A stretch of DNA of 64,000 nucleotides. It comes from Phytophthora colocasiae (Eukaryota > Oomycota > Peronosporomycetes > Peronosporales > Peronosporaceae). Positions within the stretch are counted from its first letter, which is position 1. Each line of letters starts with the position of its first letter. Where the stretch lies: contig JAGKQI010000094.1 in assembly GCA_018806915.1 (NCBI GenBank), positions 868,001 to 932,000 on the forward strand. Direction: 5' to 3'. A program made the position numbers and the translations under genes. Under the pieces are notes generated by a model, which was given only the letters and a program-made list of their open reading frames with translations, did no database searches and was not told where the DNA came from. Of the stretch, positions 8,919 to 20,300 are shown piece after piece.

Positions 8919-10720
8919 ATGGGCAAGCGAACTGGAGTGTCTATACGATCCTATGCAGCTGCCGTAGCGCCGTGCAAGACGGTCGAAGCGATAGAACCAA
9001 GTGAAGTTGATATGCAGCTCGAAATTGACGAAAGCGAACGGTGCTACAATTCATACTACGCTTGAAACGCGACCAATCAACACTAAGCGTAAGTATGACG
9101 CTTACCAGAAAGAATACATTCAGTGGTGTACTGCTCGCGAATTCCGAGATAGAGACACGGTCGCTGGGGGCAAACTTTACTTTCGAGTATGGTAATCAGG
9201 CGAAAGTCAAAGATGAACAGCGAAAAAAACGATTGGCGGGTCTACGGTTTGCGGCTACACGAACGCAATTGTAGATCTCTATAACCAACAGGTTGCCTCT
9301 TCGCACAAATTCGAATCAGCACCCTCGAACACCAGCCGTGATCCAACTCATAAAACGTCCAGACGCAGACTACTGCTACAAAGAAGAAGAACTACGAAGA
9401 CAGAGGAATTGGCTCCTGTTGGATGGATATTCTTCTGCGGGCCAGTTCCAGCAAATTTGCAACACATTTTTTTCTGTCTCTTGCCCTAGTGATACTGGTT
9501 CAACATGGAAAAACCTACACATTTGGAAAGTTGCAGCATGTCGGGTACATGAGAAACAAGTACGTTCATATATGGCCGCTCAATGTACTTTTTTTTAATT
9601 ATTTCACGTTGACAGAGAGCCCTGTTTTCGAAAACCGCAAGACTGGTACGACACTAAGTTGTTACGTGGGCGGCAGCGGGATAAATCAATCACGTACGAG
9701 ACTCACAAAGCCAGCTACGAGGCAGTCTTCAAGTACTTAGGGCTTACTTTTAACAAGAAGACGCATATTAATCGGCAACAATGTGTGCGTCATCTCGAAA
9801 GCGCGGATGTCGACATTTCTCAGACTCGACGCCATGGAAGATGGGGAATGGATACGTGTGAAGCAGTGTATGCTGCTCCGCTTGCACGATGCGCGCACTG
9901 TCAGGGCATCCACCTCGCTCTCGATTGTACTATCTGGAACGTGCATCTGTTGATCCACCTCTAGAACTGCAACAACTTATTTTTCCTGAAGTGGGATTAT
10001 GCGAAACCAAATGTTAGAGGGGACTAGCAGCTCGTGGTTTCTTACAGTTGTTACGGTACCTTCGTTCTGTATTTCTTCGATGCAGCGGTGTTGTATGACC
10101 TTCTCCCCTCTCGGTTCCAGCAGCATCAAATTTTAGGTGATGCATGTCATCGTTTTAGAGCTCAAGCTCTTGAAGTGGCTGCGACCGCTAAGTCCCCGGT
10201 TGAAATGCAATTGCAAGTCGCGATGCCGTTGTTATCCGCTCAAATATTTAAACAACACGCAGAAATTATGCTGCGGTTAGAATCAAATCAAGCCAAGATC
10301 GCTCAAGTCTTAACTGAAACAAATACCTGTCTCACCTCGATGCTGCATGGGCAGATGGAATTTAGGCTCGTGCCACTATGTACTACTCAAACTACAAGTG
10401 CTGCAGAAGGAACACAAATATCATCATCAGTACAGCGTCATACCCCGATGGCAAACACGGAAACCTCGACGAACTGTGACGTACCGAATTATTCTATGAG
10501 CAGAGGTATCCGCACTGTTCGGTCCATCAATAGCACACCTTGAAAGCACCTACGGATGTAAGTGGAGATCATCGTCAAAGGAAGCTAAAAAAAATTTCAA
10601 GACGGCTGAGGATTGTTAAGTACGTACGATCGTTGATAAGTGCAGTTCAGTCCGCAGAGGCTGCAATCGATCGTGCTGAGGAGGAGCGCGGGACGCGGAG
10701 CATTGATGCATTTTCAAAAT
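8919..10720 (+). pseudogene. Crypton-type tyrosine recombinase
   Basis: From ATG 8919 the frame reads MGKRTGVSIRSYAAA and breaks after about 45 codons. It resumes as RPINTKRKYDAYQKEYIQWC, then AGLRFAATRTQL, VIQLIKRPDAD and FGKLQHVGYMRNKYV. The catalytic region follows: YLGLTFNKKTHINRQQCVRHL, ISQTRRHGRWG. A post-catalytic segment follows with LELQQLIFPEVG and a helical tail (FRAQALEVAATAKSPVEMQL). The H-x-x-R and RRHGRW blocks match tyrosine recombinases of Crypton elements, which integrate circular DNA by site-specific recombination. Several frameshifts and stops make it inactive. It is inserted in the Harbinger nuclease gene. Confidence 0.75.
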
Positions 10721-10721
10721 A

Positions 10722-11693
10722 ACGTAGAATACCGAATAGTACGCGGTGTTCTATTGTTATTAAACGCCCTCTTCAACCAACTAGGGCGTTGTATTTGATG
10801 GGCGTTCAATTCGTAGGAGCTCTATTCGATTCCTCATTGTTGAGTACAATAAAACAACGAACAATGAATTTACCATCAACGCCAGCAAATGGATTTAGTG
10901 TTATGTTCTTCGAGAGCTACTCATCGATGCAGATCTCATCGAGCGCGTCCAGCAGCTCGCTGGAGCTGTCGCCGCCATTGTCACTGTCGCTGTTGTCATT
11001 GAGTGTGGCCCAGGCCACTCGAAATTGTGAACCGTAGACGTCATGCTTAGATGGACCAGTCGTTTGGATCGTCAATGAACCCGCACTTTCCAATGCTCTT
11101 TTGCACGACGCTGTCAGGAACCTGGAGGGAGTGGGTTTCCGGCCCGGGTATAGCTCACTTGGCCTGAACATTTCCACTGGTCGATGAGCACCGACATGTG
11201 ATCCTTAAACGACTTGAAAATGCCCACGTCACCAGCCTGAAGATAAGGAGTTAGGCCGCCAGGAATAACGGCCATCTTGATGCATTTGTCCTCGCAACGC
11301 TTTTTCACTTCTTCGCCAATATGCGCTCTCATGGAATCTCAAACAACCTACTGGCCTGTTGTTTGAGTAACTTGCGGGAATCGCTTGTTTTTTTATGCTG
11401 CTTTCGTCTAGCTGGCATCTTGGCGAATGATGCAAAACAAACATGCTGCTCGCGTTGTCTGGGGAGGATTCACGGGTGGATGAGCATTGTCAGACTTGTT
11501 ACAGCTGCAGAGAACTGGAATTCTGCCGCAACGTAAGTCAAACTGCCGAGAAATCAGCTTTGTTGACTACAGTGTTCAATTAAGAGGGCGTTCAATTTGA
11601 ACGCGTTCTATTCTTTGTATAACGCCCTCGGAGACCGCGTTCAATCTGTAGGGCGTTGTATTACTTTACCGCGTACTATTCGGTATTCTACGT
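10722..11693. mobile_element. Pogo-like element, internally deleted
   Basis: Ends ACGTAGAATACCGAATAGTA are inverted at 11693, with TA on both sides (10720-10721 and 11694-11695). Subterminal copies of GAACGC and GGGCGTT motifs recur near both ends. The minus strand keeps the C-terminal half of a pogo/DDE_1 transposase. It lies just after the stop codon of the Crypton gene. Confidence 0.8.
10917..11440 (-). pseudogene. Pogo-like DDE transposase, C-terminal fragment
   Basis: Minus-strand frame contains DSMRAHIGEEVKKRCEDK, AVIPGGLTPYLQAGDVG and FKSFKDHMSVLIDQWK. These are the RAH and IPGGLT-LQ-D-FK signatures of pogo/Tigger-type transposases around the last catalytic Asp. A frame change near 11115 leads into an acidic tail (NDNSDSDNGGDSSSELLDALDE). 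The DNA-binding N-terminus and first catalytic Asp are absent. Confidence 0.75.
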
Positions 11694-12414
11694 TACCTAC
11701 AAGGAAAAAAATCAGTGTAGCCATGATCGTTATTGCCCATATGAACACAAAATTTGTCCCTATTTGTCTCTTTGCACGTACATTTGCGAAATATCATGTT
11801 GTTAACCTGACTGTTTCAGCCTGAAGGTGTAGCACAGCACTCCTCCGTTAGGTTACATCACTCTACACCAGCGTCTTCACTTGATATTCCCCGGTGACGG
11901 AGCGTCCTGACGTCGTTGAAAATCGCAGTTCCTCGTTCACACAGGGGCAAGAATCTGAGACTGCTCGGAAGAAGAATCTGTGCATATGTCCGCTCAAGTA
12001 ATGTATTAGACATCGAGCAAGTAGGTGCCCTGCTTATCAGACCGACGGTTAGCGGCGACAGGTAGCATAACAATCGAAGTAAAGAAGATCACGTACCAAT
12101 CACTAATCCAGATTCCCTTGATACATTAGGTAAATATGACGCGCAGTGCACCTGAGCGTGTTCCTCGTAGACGACTGAATCAGCATATGCCAGATATGCT
12201 CTTGGTGAACTCTTTACCGAGGATCCTCGTCCACGAGAAGAATTTCACTTTCCACCAAAATTAACCACAAATAATAGCCAATGAAGACGTGGTATGTAGG
12301 TCGTGACCCTGGTGCCGATATCCTCAGGTAACACACAAAAACCAGCTGATATCTTCGGATTACAGGTCACAGGGTCATGACCTAGTCATGACTTTTCTTT
12401 TTTTACTTAAAGGG
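11694..12414. other. Unassigned stretch between nested elements
   Basis: No gene recognised. It probably contains the right end of the Crypton insertion, which I could not place. A short palindrome, GTCATGACCTAGTCATGAC, lies at about 12375-12393. Confidence 0.35.
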
Positions 12415-12685
12415 TTAACCCTCCCGTTCCCAGGGGTACCGATAAACTTGACCACTTTTTCGCCATGTTTTACGTAAAACATGTGAGACAACACAGTTTA
12501 TCTTATGTTAAGTATGGACACTGTAAAAGTACGACGCCTGTCGCTGAAAAATGCGCCATGAGAATGATGTCTTTATCTTGATTTTAGTATGGTTTTGAGT
12601 CATTTCTATATTAAGCATGTTTAACGTAAAACATGTAAAAAAAACCGCATGCATATCGGTAAAACATCGGGAACTGGAGGGTTAA
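12415..12685. mobile_element. piggyBac-type MITE
   Basis: Bounded by TTAA at 12415-12418 and 12682-12685. The inverted ends are CCCTCCCGTTCCC and its imperfect inverse GGGAACTGGAGGG. Two internal palindromes resemble CATGTTTTACGTAAAACATG. There is no coding capacity. The TTAA duplication is the hallmark of piggyBac integration. It interrupts the Harbinger nuclease gene. Confidence 0.85.
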
Positions 12686-13041
12686 TAGCAAGTAACACAT
12701 TGCAATGAATACAAAAACACTTCTAGCTGTAATTGAACTGGTGCTTGTTCTTGCTGTCCTAGAGCTTTCTGAAACACAGGATGCCGTATTACCATATTGA
12801 GGAGGCGCTGGAACCCGTGCACGCAACGGATCCATACGAAAAAGTCTAGCAGCATACCATTTTGAGGCCTTAACACTGTTCCACGAAAAAGATACCGAGT
12901 ACTGCATAGTTGAGAGACAAAAGCTGGTTCTTCGATCTCTTCCTCAGAGTCTTCTTCGTCACTCGAGTCTTCTAAGGTTGCATACAGCGTCTGAGCTGTA
13001 AGCAGAAGCTCCAAGTGAGCTCTTGTCCCCTGCCTTGCCAT
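12686..13041 (-). pseudogene. Harbinger DDE nuclease, N-terminal part
   Basis: Reads from the start at 13041: MARQGTRAHLELLLTAQT, an acidic stretch, then a segment with MLLDFFVWIRCVHGFQRLL and VFLYSLQCV, the pre-catalytic domain of oomycete Harbinger nucleases. It ends at the TTAA of the MITE; the rest of the gene resumes about 3.8 kb away at 8868. Confidence 0.7.
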
Positions 13042-13217
13042 GCTGTTGATTTTGAAACCCTCTCTCCGATACCCTACCGCTTAATTATCATTGGTAGAAA
13101 CCTTATCTTGCAGCAAAGGAAAACTGCAGATGTTGCTCACGGTTTGCAAGTTGTAGGTTTTCCCTGATTGGTTACAGCAGCAAACCTGCAAACTGGGTAA
13201 CCGTGAGAACCACTATT

Positions 13218-13256
13218 GTCTAGAACTATCACAGCATGCTTGATTTCACGTTGCAT
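13218..13256 (-). pseudogene. Tc1/DDE_3 transposase scrap, upstream of the Harbinger insertion
   Basis: Encodes KHAVIVLDN on the minus strand, the strand-turn carrying the second catalytic Asp. With the Harbinger element and one ATT removed it joins directly to AKYHK at 6372. An in-frame stop lies immediately upstream (13257). Confidence 0.7.
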
Positions 13257-13483
13257 CTAGCGCCACTGAACGAGCCTTCTTCACGTGGTTCACGGTTGCG
13301 TCATGCTGTGCACAATCGATAAGGGAAGGTGCCGCGGCGTTTGCGTTAGGGTCTACACTAGCACTTTGTAGCGACCGCTTCTGCTGGATGTGGTCTGGTG
13401 GACCTGGAGGCGGCATCCGACTTCTTACAACAAATCTGATGTCTGCGCTGGATAGCTGACGATGAGTTTATGGAATTTTGGCA

Positions 13484-14304
13484 GTTTTTAACCCCCCGCT
13501 CTCAAGCCTATTTTGACCCCCTGGCAAGTCTTTAACATGTTGTATAATACTACATTAAGGACAGTCTAATATTGATTTTTGTATTGCCTGTGATAAGTAC
13601 GAGTGTAAAGTCTGTACAGTGGGAAGGCAACCTGCTTGCACATCGTGCGCAGCGCTATGTACCAGCGAAGTTGTCATATACACCTTCTCCAGTCTCGCAT
13701 GTGGGCGTATGTTGTATATACTGCGACTGGTTTGGGCCTTTTTATTTGAAGTTGACACAGAGCAAACATTTTTGCCTAGCTACATGTACACCACGCTGCA
13801 GTTCATATGCATGTATGCCACGCTGCAGTTCCAGAGGATTGAACATCATGTAGCAAGCAATCTTTCCTTGGCGATTGTAATCATCAGTGTTCCTACTTGT
13901 CTTGTTCGCTACCATCGTCCTAACGCTTCTTACGATTCCTCCTCGCCCACCTCCTCCTCTTCCGCTTCCTCCTGTTCGTCTTCTTTCGCCTCTTCTTCTC
14001 CCTCCTGCTCGTCCTCTTTCTCTTCTTCATCCCCCCCTGCTGCTCCTCCTTCTCTTCTTCCTGCCCCCCGTCCTCAGCATCTGGAGAAGGACGGCGACGG
14101 CGTTTCTTTCTAAGTCCTATCTATCTGTGTCTTGGTCTTGCACTTTTCTGGCTTTTCTTGGTACGATATTCACCTACCCGCGTGCATTTCACGGTTTTTA
14201 ACATGTTGTATTATACAACATGTTAAGAATGAGCCAATTCTGGTGTGTACCACTAATGTAGTCATATACAACGGTTGAGAGCGGGGGGGGGGGGGGGGTA
14301 AAAC
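13484..14304. repeat. Low-complexity element with inverted ends
   Basis: GTTTTTAACCCCCCGCTCTCAA at 13484 is inverted at 14275-14304, where the G run has expanded to about 16. Inside lies a polypyrimidine TCC/TTC tract at about 13931-14085. It also holds a near-perfect palindrome, TTAACATGTTGTATTATACA..., at 14198-14226. The plus-strand ORF over the pyrimidine tract is Ser/Pro repeat and I do not call it a gene. Confidence 0.55.
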
Positions 14305-14331
14305 ACACACACCAGTACTTGTTCTTGCGTA

Positions 14332-14332
<1 letters not shown>

Positions 14333-14425
<93 letters not shown>
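14333..14425 (+). repeat. (TTAC)n microsatellite
   Basis: About 23 uninterrupted TTAC units. Confidence 0.97.
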
Positions 14426-15101
14426 ACATGTACGTGGCGCCACTTTATAACTAACAGTAACTAATACAGTGGACGCCTTCCATATATAGCTTATCCGCCC
14501 GACATATCTGCAGCAGCTAAGTTAGACTTAGAAAAGATATATGCCGGCTTATCTCTCGGAGGTGCCACCGTAAATGCTGTAGATCTTCATCTCATGTCCG
14601 CTAATGCTGTCCTACTTCAATAGTAAAGCTCTAATTAAAAAAAGTGTACCCGACACTTTACCAAGGACACAGAACCCGCTCTCTCTTGAATATCGCTCAC
14701 TTCGAAAGCAGTTGCTAATGGAGAGGCAGACCGAGGAAATGGACACTCTGCTGGTGCTAGGCGCAGCATTCGCTCAGCTGCGTGTTGTCGTCGCTGGATG
14801 TATCAACGATACAGCGCGACTTCCAGTGACTGGAGGGGTGCACAAGACGCACCATAATCCTTGCGCGGATATAACACTAGTTAGTAGCTATTTCCATTTT
14901 AGCATCGAAAAGAAAACAACGGAAAGGTACACACATGCACTTACCTTCGCGTTTAGAGGCAGATTTCAAACTGAATGTCAAGGCTGTCGGAAGATATGTC
15001 CTCAGCAGAGTGAAGGCTGCATATTAGGAGTGATGATCATCATAGACTATACAAACATCAAGTACACCAGCTAAGATGGCTACACAGCATAGTTCTAGGT
15101 T

Positions 15102-15768
15102 CCGCATAAGAGATGTCTTTATTCATGGATATGTCTTAGTTCACACTATCATATTAGCCAATCACACGTTAACGATCGTTTATTTAAAACAACACTTTTT
15201 ACCATTAAATCTGAGCAAAAGCCAAAGCAGTCATTTCTGGTAGAAATGTTTGCTTCACGAGTTCATTTCGAGATAAAACCACAGCTCAGAAAGCATGCCT
15301 CGCAGTGGAAGAAGGCGAACGACCGGTAGCGGTGTCAAGCCGAGGACGTACACACGATTAGCCGTGTCATATGCCTTTAAGCTGCAGGTCCTGCAGTGTC
15401 TAGACTCTCATACTATGGAGGAAACTGTTGATCGCTTCTACCCAGGCCTTACACGTGCGCAGACGCAATCGAAAAGCTACTCCTGGAAAGCATCTAGAAC
15501 GTTAATCGAGACAAAGTGTTGGACGGGGAATTAACCATAGGTATGGCAACAACCCTGCTAGGACACACAGCCCCCCCTCAATTCGCTTCGCGGTCAATCC
15601 AACACTGCGAAGGGAGAGCGCGACACAGCAAAGTCGAAACCAGTCATTTTCCCTTAGCCCTCTATTCTGATGGCAAATGCTGACTAATTTTTGGTTGCCT
15701 TTCTCTTGTAGACACAACACCACGATTTTGGCGCAGTTCAAGTAGGAACTAAGACATCTCTTATGCGG
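15102..15768 (+). mobile_element. Pogo-type element, internally deleted
   Basis: CCGCATAAGAGATGTCTT is inverted at 15750-15768. It holds only the transposase N-terminus at 15295. The related mini-element at 7424-7806 has similar CCGCATAA ends and the same protein start, so both are deletion derivatives of one pogo-like family. Confidence 0.65.
15295..15534 (+). pseudogene. Pogo-like transposase N-terminus
   Basis: MPRSGRRRTTGSGVKPRTYT leads into SYAFKLQVLQCL and TMEETVDRFYPGL, the psq-type helix-turn-helix start of oomycete pogo-like transposases. It breaks off after about 60 residues; no DDE domain follows. Confidence 0.6.
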
Positions 15769-16201
15769 TAGGTGATTATATCGAGACGAGAAATCTACGA
15801 CTCGGTGAGATGTATGTCGACATAGGCCCCGACATATCTGCTGCAGATAAGTCGGGAGGATAAGCTATTGTAGGGGACAATGAACTTGGACCCACTTTGC
15901 CACCATCATTAGGAGGGTTTCTTTTCGGAAAACCATATGCAACATTTAGATATATGGGTAACATCACGGCTCTCGTTCCAAAAATGAGGTCCGTTTTGCC
16001 AGATTCCTTCTCGTTTAGGCGCTATACGCCCTTAAACACAAGGAACTCCGAATGCCCAAAACTTTCGGGAAAAGGGCTCCGCAAATATAGGAATTTCATT
16101 GGGCGAGAAGCTAAAACACATGAAGTTCACGAGAAAAGTCAACTTGCGGTGTCTCATGAAAATGATGTGTACCACCAAAACATTAATTTTGCACAGGTAT
16201 C

Positions 16202-17383
16202 CTATGCATTGCTACTGGTACTCTCCTCTGAGCTCTCATCTCCGTTATGGTCGTCTGCTTCGACTTCGGCAGCAATAGGCACTGTGTCCATGCTCTCTAT
16301 ATATGCATCCTCAAATTTCTGCGCGTACTTGAACACCTTAGTCCATGTAGAACCAGATATGTGGTCGAATTGTTCTTGGACCTTGACCTGGAGATCTGCA
16401 GCGTTTTCGGCTGGGTCTCGTGCGATGCCGTTCTTTATTTGAGCCCATATGAGCTCAATGGGTTGGAGCTCGGGGTGATATGGCGGGGTATAAAGGAGGA
16501 TATGGCCGTGTTCGGCTGCAATAAGCTGAGCTTGATAAATTGAAGGAACACGGTGTTCACGGGCACGTTCTAGCAACTGAGGCACAAATTCAGAGTCACT
16601 GTATGCAATTCCTACAACCAAAAGAATCATAACTTAGATAATGACATAATAGTAAACTAATAAGTGAATTTACCTTGATCTGCCAACCACTTTTGAATTC
16701 GCGGTTTGCGCCAGTTTGATGTTGGCTGTGGGTTAGTTATATTTTTATGGTACGATGCTCCATCCATGTGGATGTGCATTGCCCATATTGCTCGAGGGTC
16801 ATGCACAAGTTCTCGAACCAACGCTCAAACTGATCGCTGTCAAAATTGCCGTGATAATCATCCTCTTCTTTTTGCTTTAATGTTGAATTCCAAAAGTTGA
16901 TTGAGCCAGGCACAAAGTGCCCTTGCAGTACGGCCCCATGTGCATGTACAATACCAGCAGCTATTATGCAAATTCTGAAACAGAGTTAGCTATCATTAAA
17001 TAAAACAATTGCAAAATTCGTACCTGGTTCCTTTGCCGCTCTTATCGTACCGTTTTCTGTCTGACGTTAACCATGTTTTACCTGCAACATGATTGACGTT
17101 GCAGTAGCTCTCGTCCAAGAACACCTCAGGGCATCGTGGTAGCCCATTGCTTCGTCGGTTTGCTAGTTTCTTTTGCAGGTAAGACGCCCTAAAGGCCACA
17201 TTTCCGGCACTTTCTGCAAGATAATGACGCTTTTTACCTTTGACGTAGACGTATCCTAATTTTTTGCATATTCGCCGCATGGTGCGAACGTGAATCGTAA
17301 CTCCACACTTGTCTCGAACCTCATTAGCAATTAGCTGGGCTGTAATAGGCTTCCTGCTTTTATTTTGAGTAACAACATATTCG
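16202..17383 (-). pseudogene. DDE_3 transposase, catalytic part
   Basis: Continues the gene from 21254 across the piggyBac insertion. Starting EYVVTQNKSRKPITAQLI, it gives VRTMRRICKKLGYVYVKGKK and then PEVFLDESYCNVNH with the first catalytic Asp. Next come NFDSDQFERWFENLC and, after a one-base shift near 16790, HIHMDGASYHKN with the second Asp. LLYTPPYHPELQPIELIW with the final acidic residue follows, in the 16202-16630 part. The domain is complete apart from the shift and the insertion, so it has decayed recently or lightly. Confidence 0.85.
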
Positions 17384-20300
17384 TTAACCCTTCAAGCCCC
17401 AGCCGAAAATCGAGGTGTATCGACCGAAATTATGTTGGAACCTCCAACATAATTTATCTAGGTATTTGTATAGAACCTCCTTAAGTCCGAAATTACACAC
17501 GGATATGGACGGGCGAAAGTAGAAGGTTCACCTGTACATAGTTTAGCAGCTCCAACATACAGGGCTATATGCTGGCTCATCAGACCATGAGCGTCCAGAT
17601 ATGTTGGTTTAGACAACAAGTAAAATGCACTTTTTACAGGATCAAGGGCAGCTTTGCACGCGACCTTCTAGCACATGGAGGGAAAGTGAACGAAGCTGGT
17701 ACTGCATTGGACGTTTTCACTACCAGATACGGTTTACTCACTACCACTACCAGACTCTCTGTCACTTTCACTGCTTGCGTCTCCCCCGCCACCCGCATTT
17801 GGCCCCTCCACCATCTCACTCTCACCAGTGTCTCCTCCTAGGCTTTCCAGGTCATTCTGCTGGTCGTCACCCTCGCCAAGGTCAATACGACGGCGGCGTC
17901 GGCGTTTGCGCTGCGGCCCAGGTCGTCGGTCCTGAAGCCGGTGGTCAGCGGTTAGTCGGTGAGGATGGCCGCTCCATTCTGCCACTCGTTGTGCCAAATG
18001 TGGAAGCAGGTGCTGGAGCGGCCGCCCCGCGCGACGTTGCATAGGTGCTTCCTGCATACGCACACAGGTTAGCTTGCAGCTTGCAGAATTCTATTGCCAG
18101 CCACTTACCTCAGCTCGCCAGAAGAACAACCGGGACAATAATACTTTGAATACTTTCGCGGCTTCACTCGATATACCGCGCATACTTTGCAGGAACGCGC
18201 GATGCGCTTCTTACCCGGCTTGCCATCACGAGTAGCCTTCTTCGTGTTCTTCTTGTCTGGGCATTGGGCAAGATAGTGTGAGTTGTCGACCTCGTTTTCC
18301 GATGTTTGCGGCGAAGCCGCAGTTCTGTCTGCCGCGGTCGTCGCTGATTCAATTTCCTCAAATTTTTCCTTGTTGATAGCTAACAGCTGCTCGTGCAGTG
18401 TTCTCAAGAACTTGTAGTGTTCTGGGGGGTCTTGGTTTGTAGTTTTCAGGTGATATCTGTGCACGATAAAGGAGTTTACAAGCGCCATGTCCACCAGCCC
18501 GAAAAATATGGAGCGGTAATATTTGCGTGGCTTGTAAGCCAACTGGACGCTGTATCGCTGCATCCGGAGCTGGTCGTGGATATCAACACCTCCCATCCAG
18601 CGCTGATAATCCCTGACCAGCCCCGGTGCAGGGAAGTTCTTCTTTTCTTTCCCAACTCGACGATCTGGATCAGAACACAAAAGCAAACATAATAGCCATC
18701 ATAAACGTCAGTAAAAATAAGGCATCCAACTTATAACCAACTTACACACAGGGCCGAGTACTCGGCTTCCTCCCGTAGCCAGCATATGAACGGGGTTGTT
18801 ATCCATCCACATAGCAGCAGTCATCTCAGGAAACATTTTGTTCTCTGCAATCTTCAGTGTTCCTCGCGGTGGGTCCACGCCGCCTTTACGAAGTTTCTTC
18901 TTCGTTATGACTCCGTCTGCATACCCGGATCGCTTTGTCTGGATCATCCCCGTGAAGTACAGTCGTCGGTGAAGCAGTTTAAGTGCCAGGGTGACTGAGG
19001 TGTAGAACCGATCGGTCACCACGATGCGATACGGTGACGTCGGATATGGGGGCAACAGCTTATTCATCGATCGCATTACGGCAGCAGCACCGGATGAGTT
19101 GTCCGCAGGAAGTGGAGCTGCGATGTTTGTCTTCGCACCAACGTACATTTCGATCCTATGTTGGCAAGATGTTGGATTTGAGTTAGTACATTAGTTAGTA
19201 TCCAACATATTTAACTTTGCCAAAAAAAAAAGCTTACGAGCTTTGGCTCGCAAGCTCAACACGTACATCATGCAGTAAGCAGTGTGACCGCAGCATGCTG
19301 AAAAAAACTTGGTGCCCCACTTGTGGGGCTTGTTCGGGAGGTACTGCCGCATTGGGTTTCGTCGCGCGCGCGTAGGAATCATCGCCTCGTCAAAAGAGAT
19401 AACGGGACCGATCTTGTATCCACGCTGAAAGGTTTTCTGCAGAGTGCTCACCACGCTGCGCACTTTCCAGCCACGATCAACTTGAGCTTGGGGCGCTTGA
19501 TTGTCAGTAAAATGCAAGTTTTGCATAACGTGCTCAAAGCGGTTGCGAGGCAACCACTGTCCAAACGTGCCGAGGGGTATAGCTCCACTGCTGTGCCGGC
19601 TCCAGTGCGCAGCCATCCCCCGACGTTGTGGTGCCAGCATTCTGGAGATCAAAAGCCCCACGACTCGCAATATTTCCCACACCTCCACCGGTCGCACAGC
19701 TCGCAGCCTCTTCTTGATATCTGGCAGTGTTTCACTATACTCAGGATCCGTTAGAAGTCGCGTTCGCCGGATTTCTCTTGCACGGGAGTCAATAGTCTGC
19801 ATCTGATACCGGTTAGTCTCCTCCTCGATCTTTCGCCACAGCTTCGGAGGCATAAAGAAGAAGAACAGCGCAAGGGGGTCTTCCGCTATTTCCAGTACAG
19901 CATCAGTTGGTCCGTACGGACCTACGTACAAGCTTCCTGCATACGCTGGATCAGGGCCAAACGTCGCTGAATCTAAGTAGCAATGTTAGTTTGTATAAAA
20001 ACAACAAATCGCATCATACGCACCATAGTTCCACCCGTTCTGTCGCATCTCCTTCACAAGCTTCTTGTCGTGAGCTGCTACTGAGTACCGGCTACTTGGA
20101 AGCTCATCAGCCTCAACTACGTCCTCCTCATCCTCGTCTGATGAAAACGTCAACTCCCAATCGGCTTCTGCCTGCTCAAGTTCGTCAATGTCATCCTCTC
20201 CATCACTTGGGCTGTCATCACTCTCTGAATCCAGAGCGGTGTCTTCAGCAGTTCCACCCTTTTCCACATAACAGGGATCCTCAGCCGTAACTGACACACG

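Larger units (their letters stand above)
6376..13214. mobile_element. PIF/Harbinger element with nested insertions
   Basis: Terminal inverted repeats start AGTGGTTCTCACGGTTA at 6376 and end with the inverse at 13214. The 3-bp target duplication is ATT (6373-6375 and 13215-13217). Contents are a Myb-like gene on plus and a DDE_Tnp_4 nuclease on minus, the usual two-gene Harbinger set. The nuclease gene is split by a Crypton remnant, a pogo-like element and a piggyBac-type MITE. The element sits inside a DDE_3 transposase gene, whose reading frame rejoins (LDN/AKYHK) if it is removed. Confidence 0.85.
14489..15865. mobile_element. TA-flanked element inserted in the DDE_3 terminal repeat
   Basis: Ends GCTTATCCGCCCGACATATC and its near-perfect inverse at 15865, with TA on both sides (14487-14488 and 15866-15867). 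The plus ORF at 14604-15074 has no recognisable domain. It contains a further nested element at 15102-15768. Confidence 0.7.

Noticed and set aside
13619..14113. 164-residue plus ORF with Ser-rich C-terminus
   Set aside because: It covers a TCC/TTC polypyrimidine repeat; composition alone keeps the frame open.
14333..14425. CRISPR-like array
   Set aside because: Simple tetranucleotide repeat without spacers; no CRISPR array anywhere in the window.
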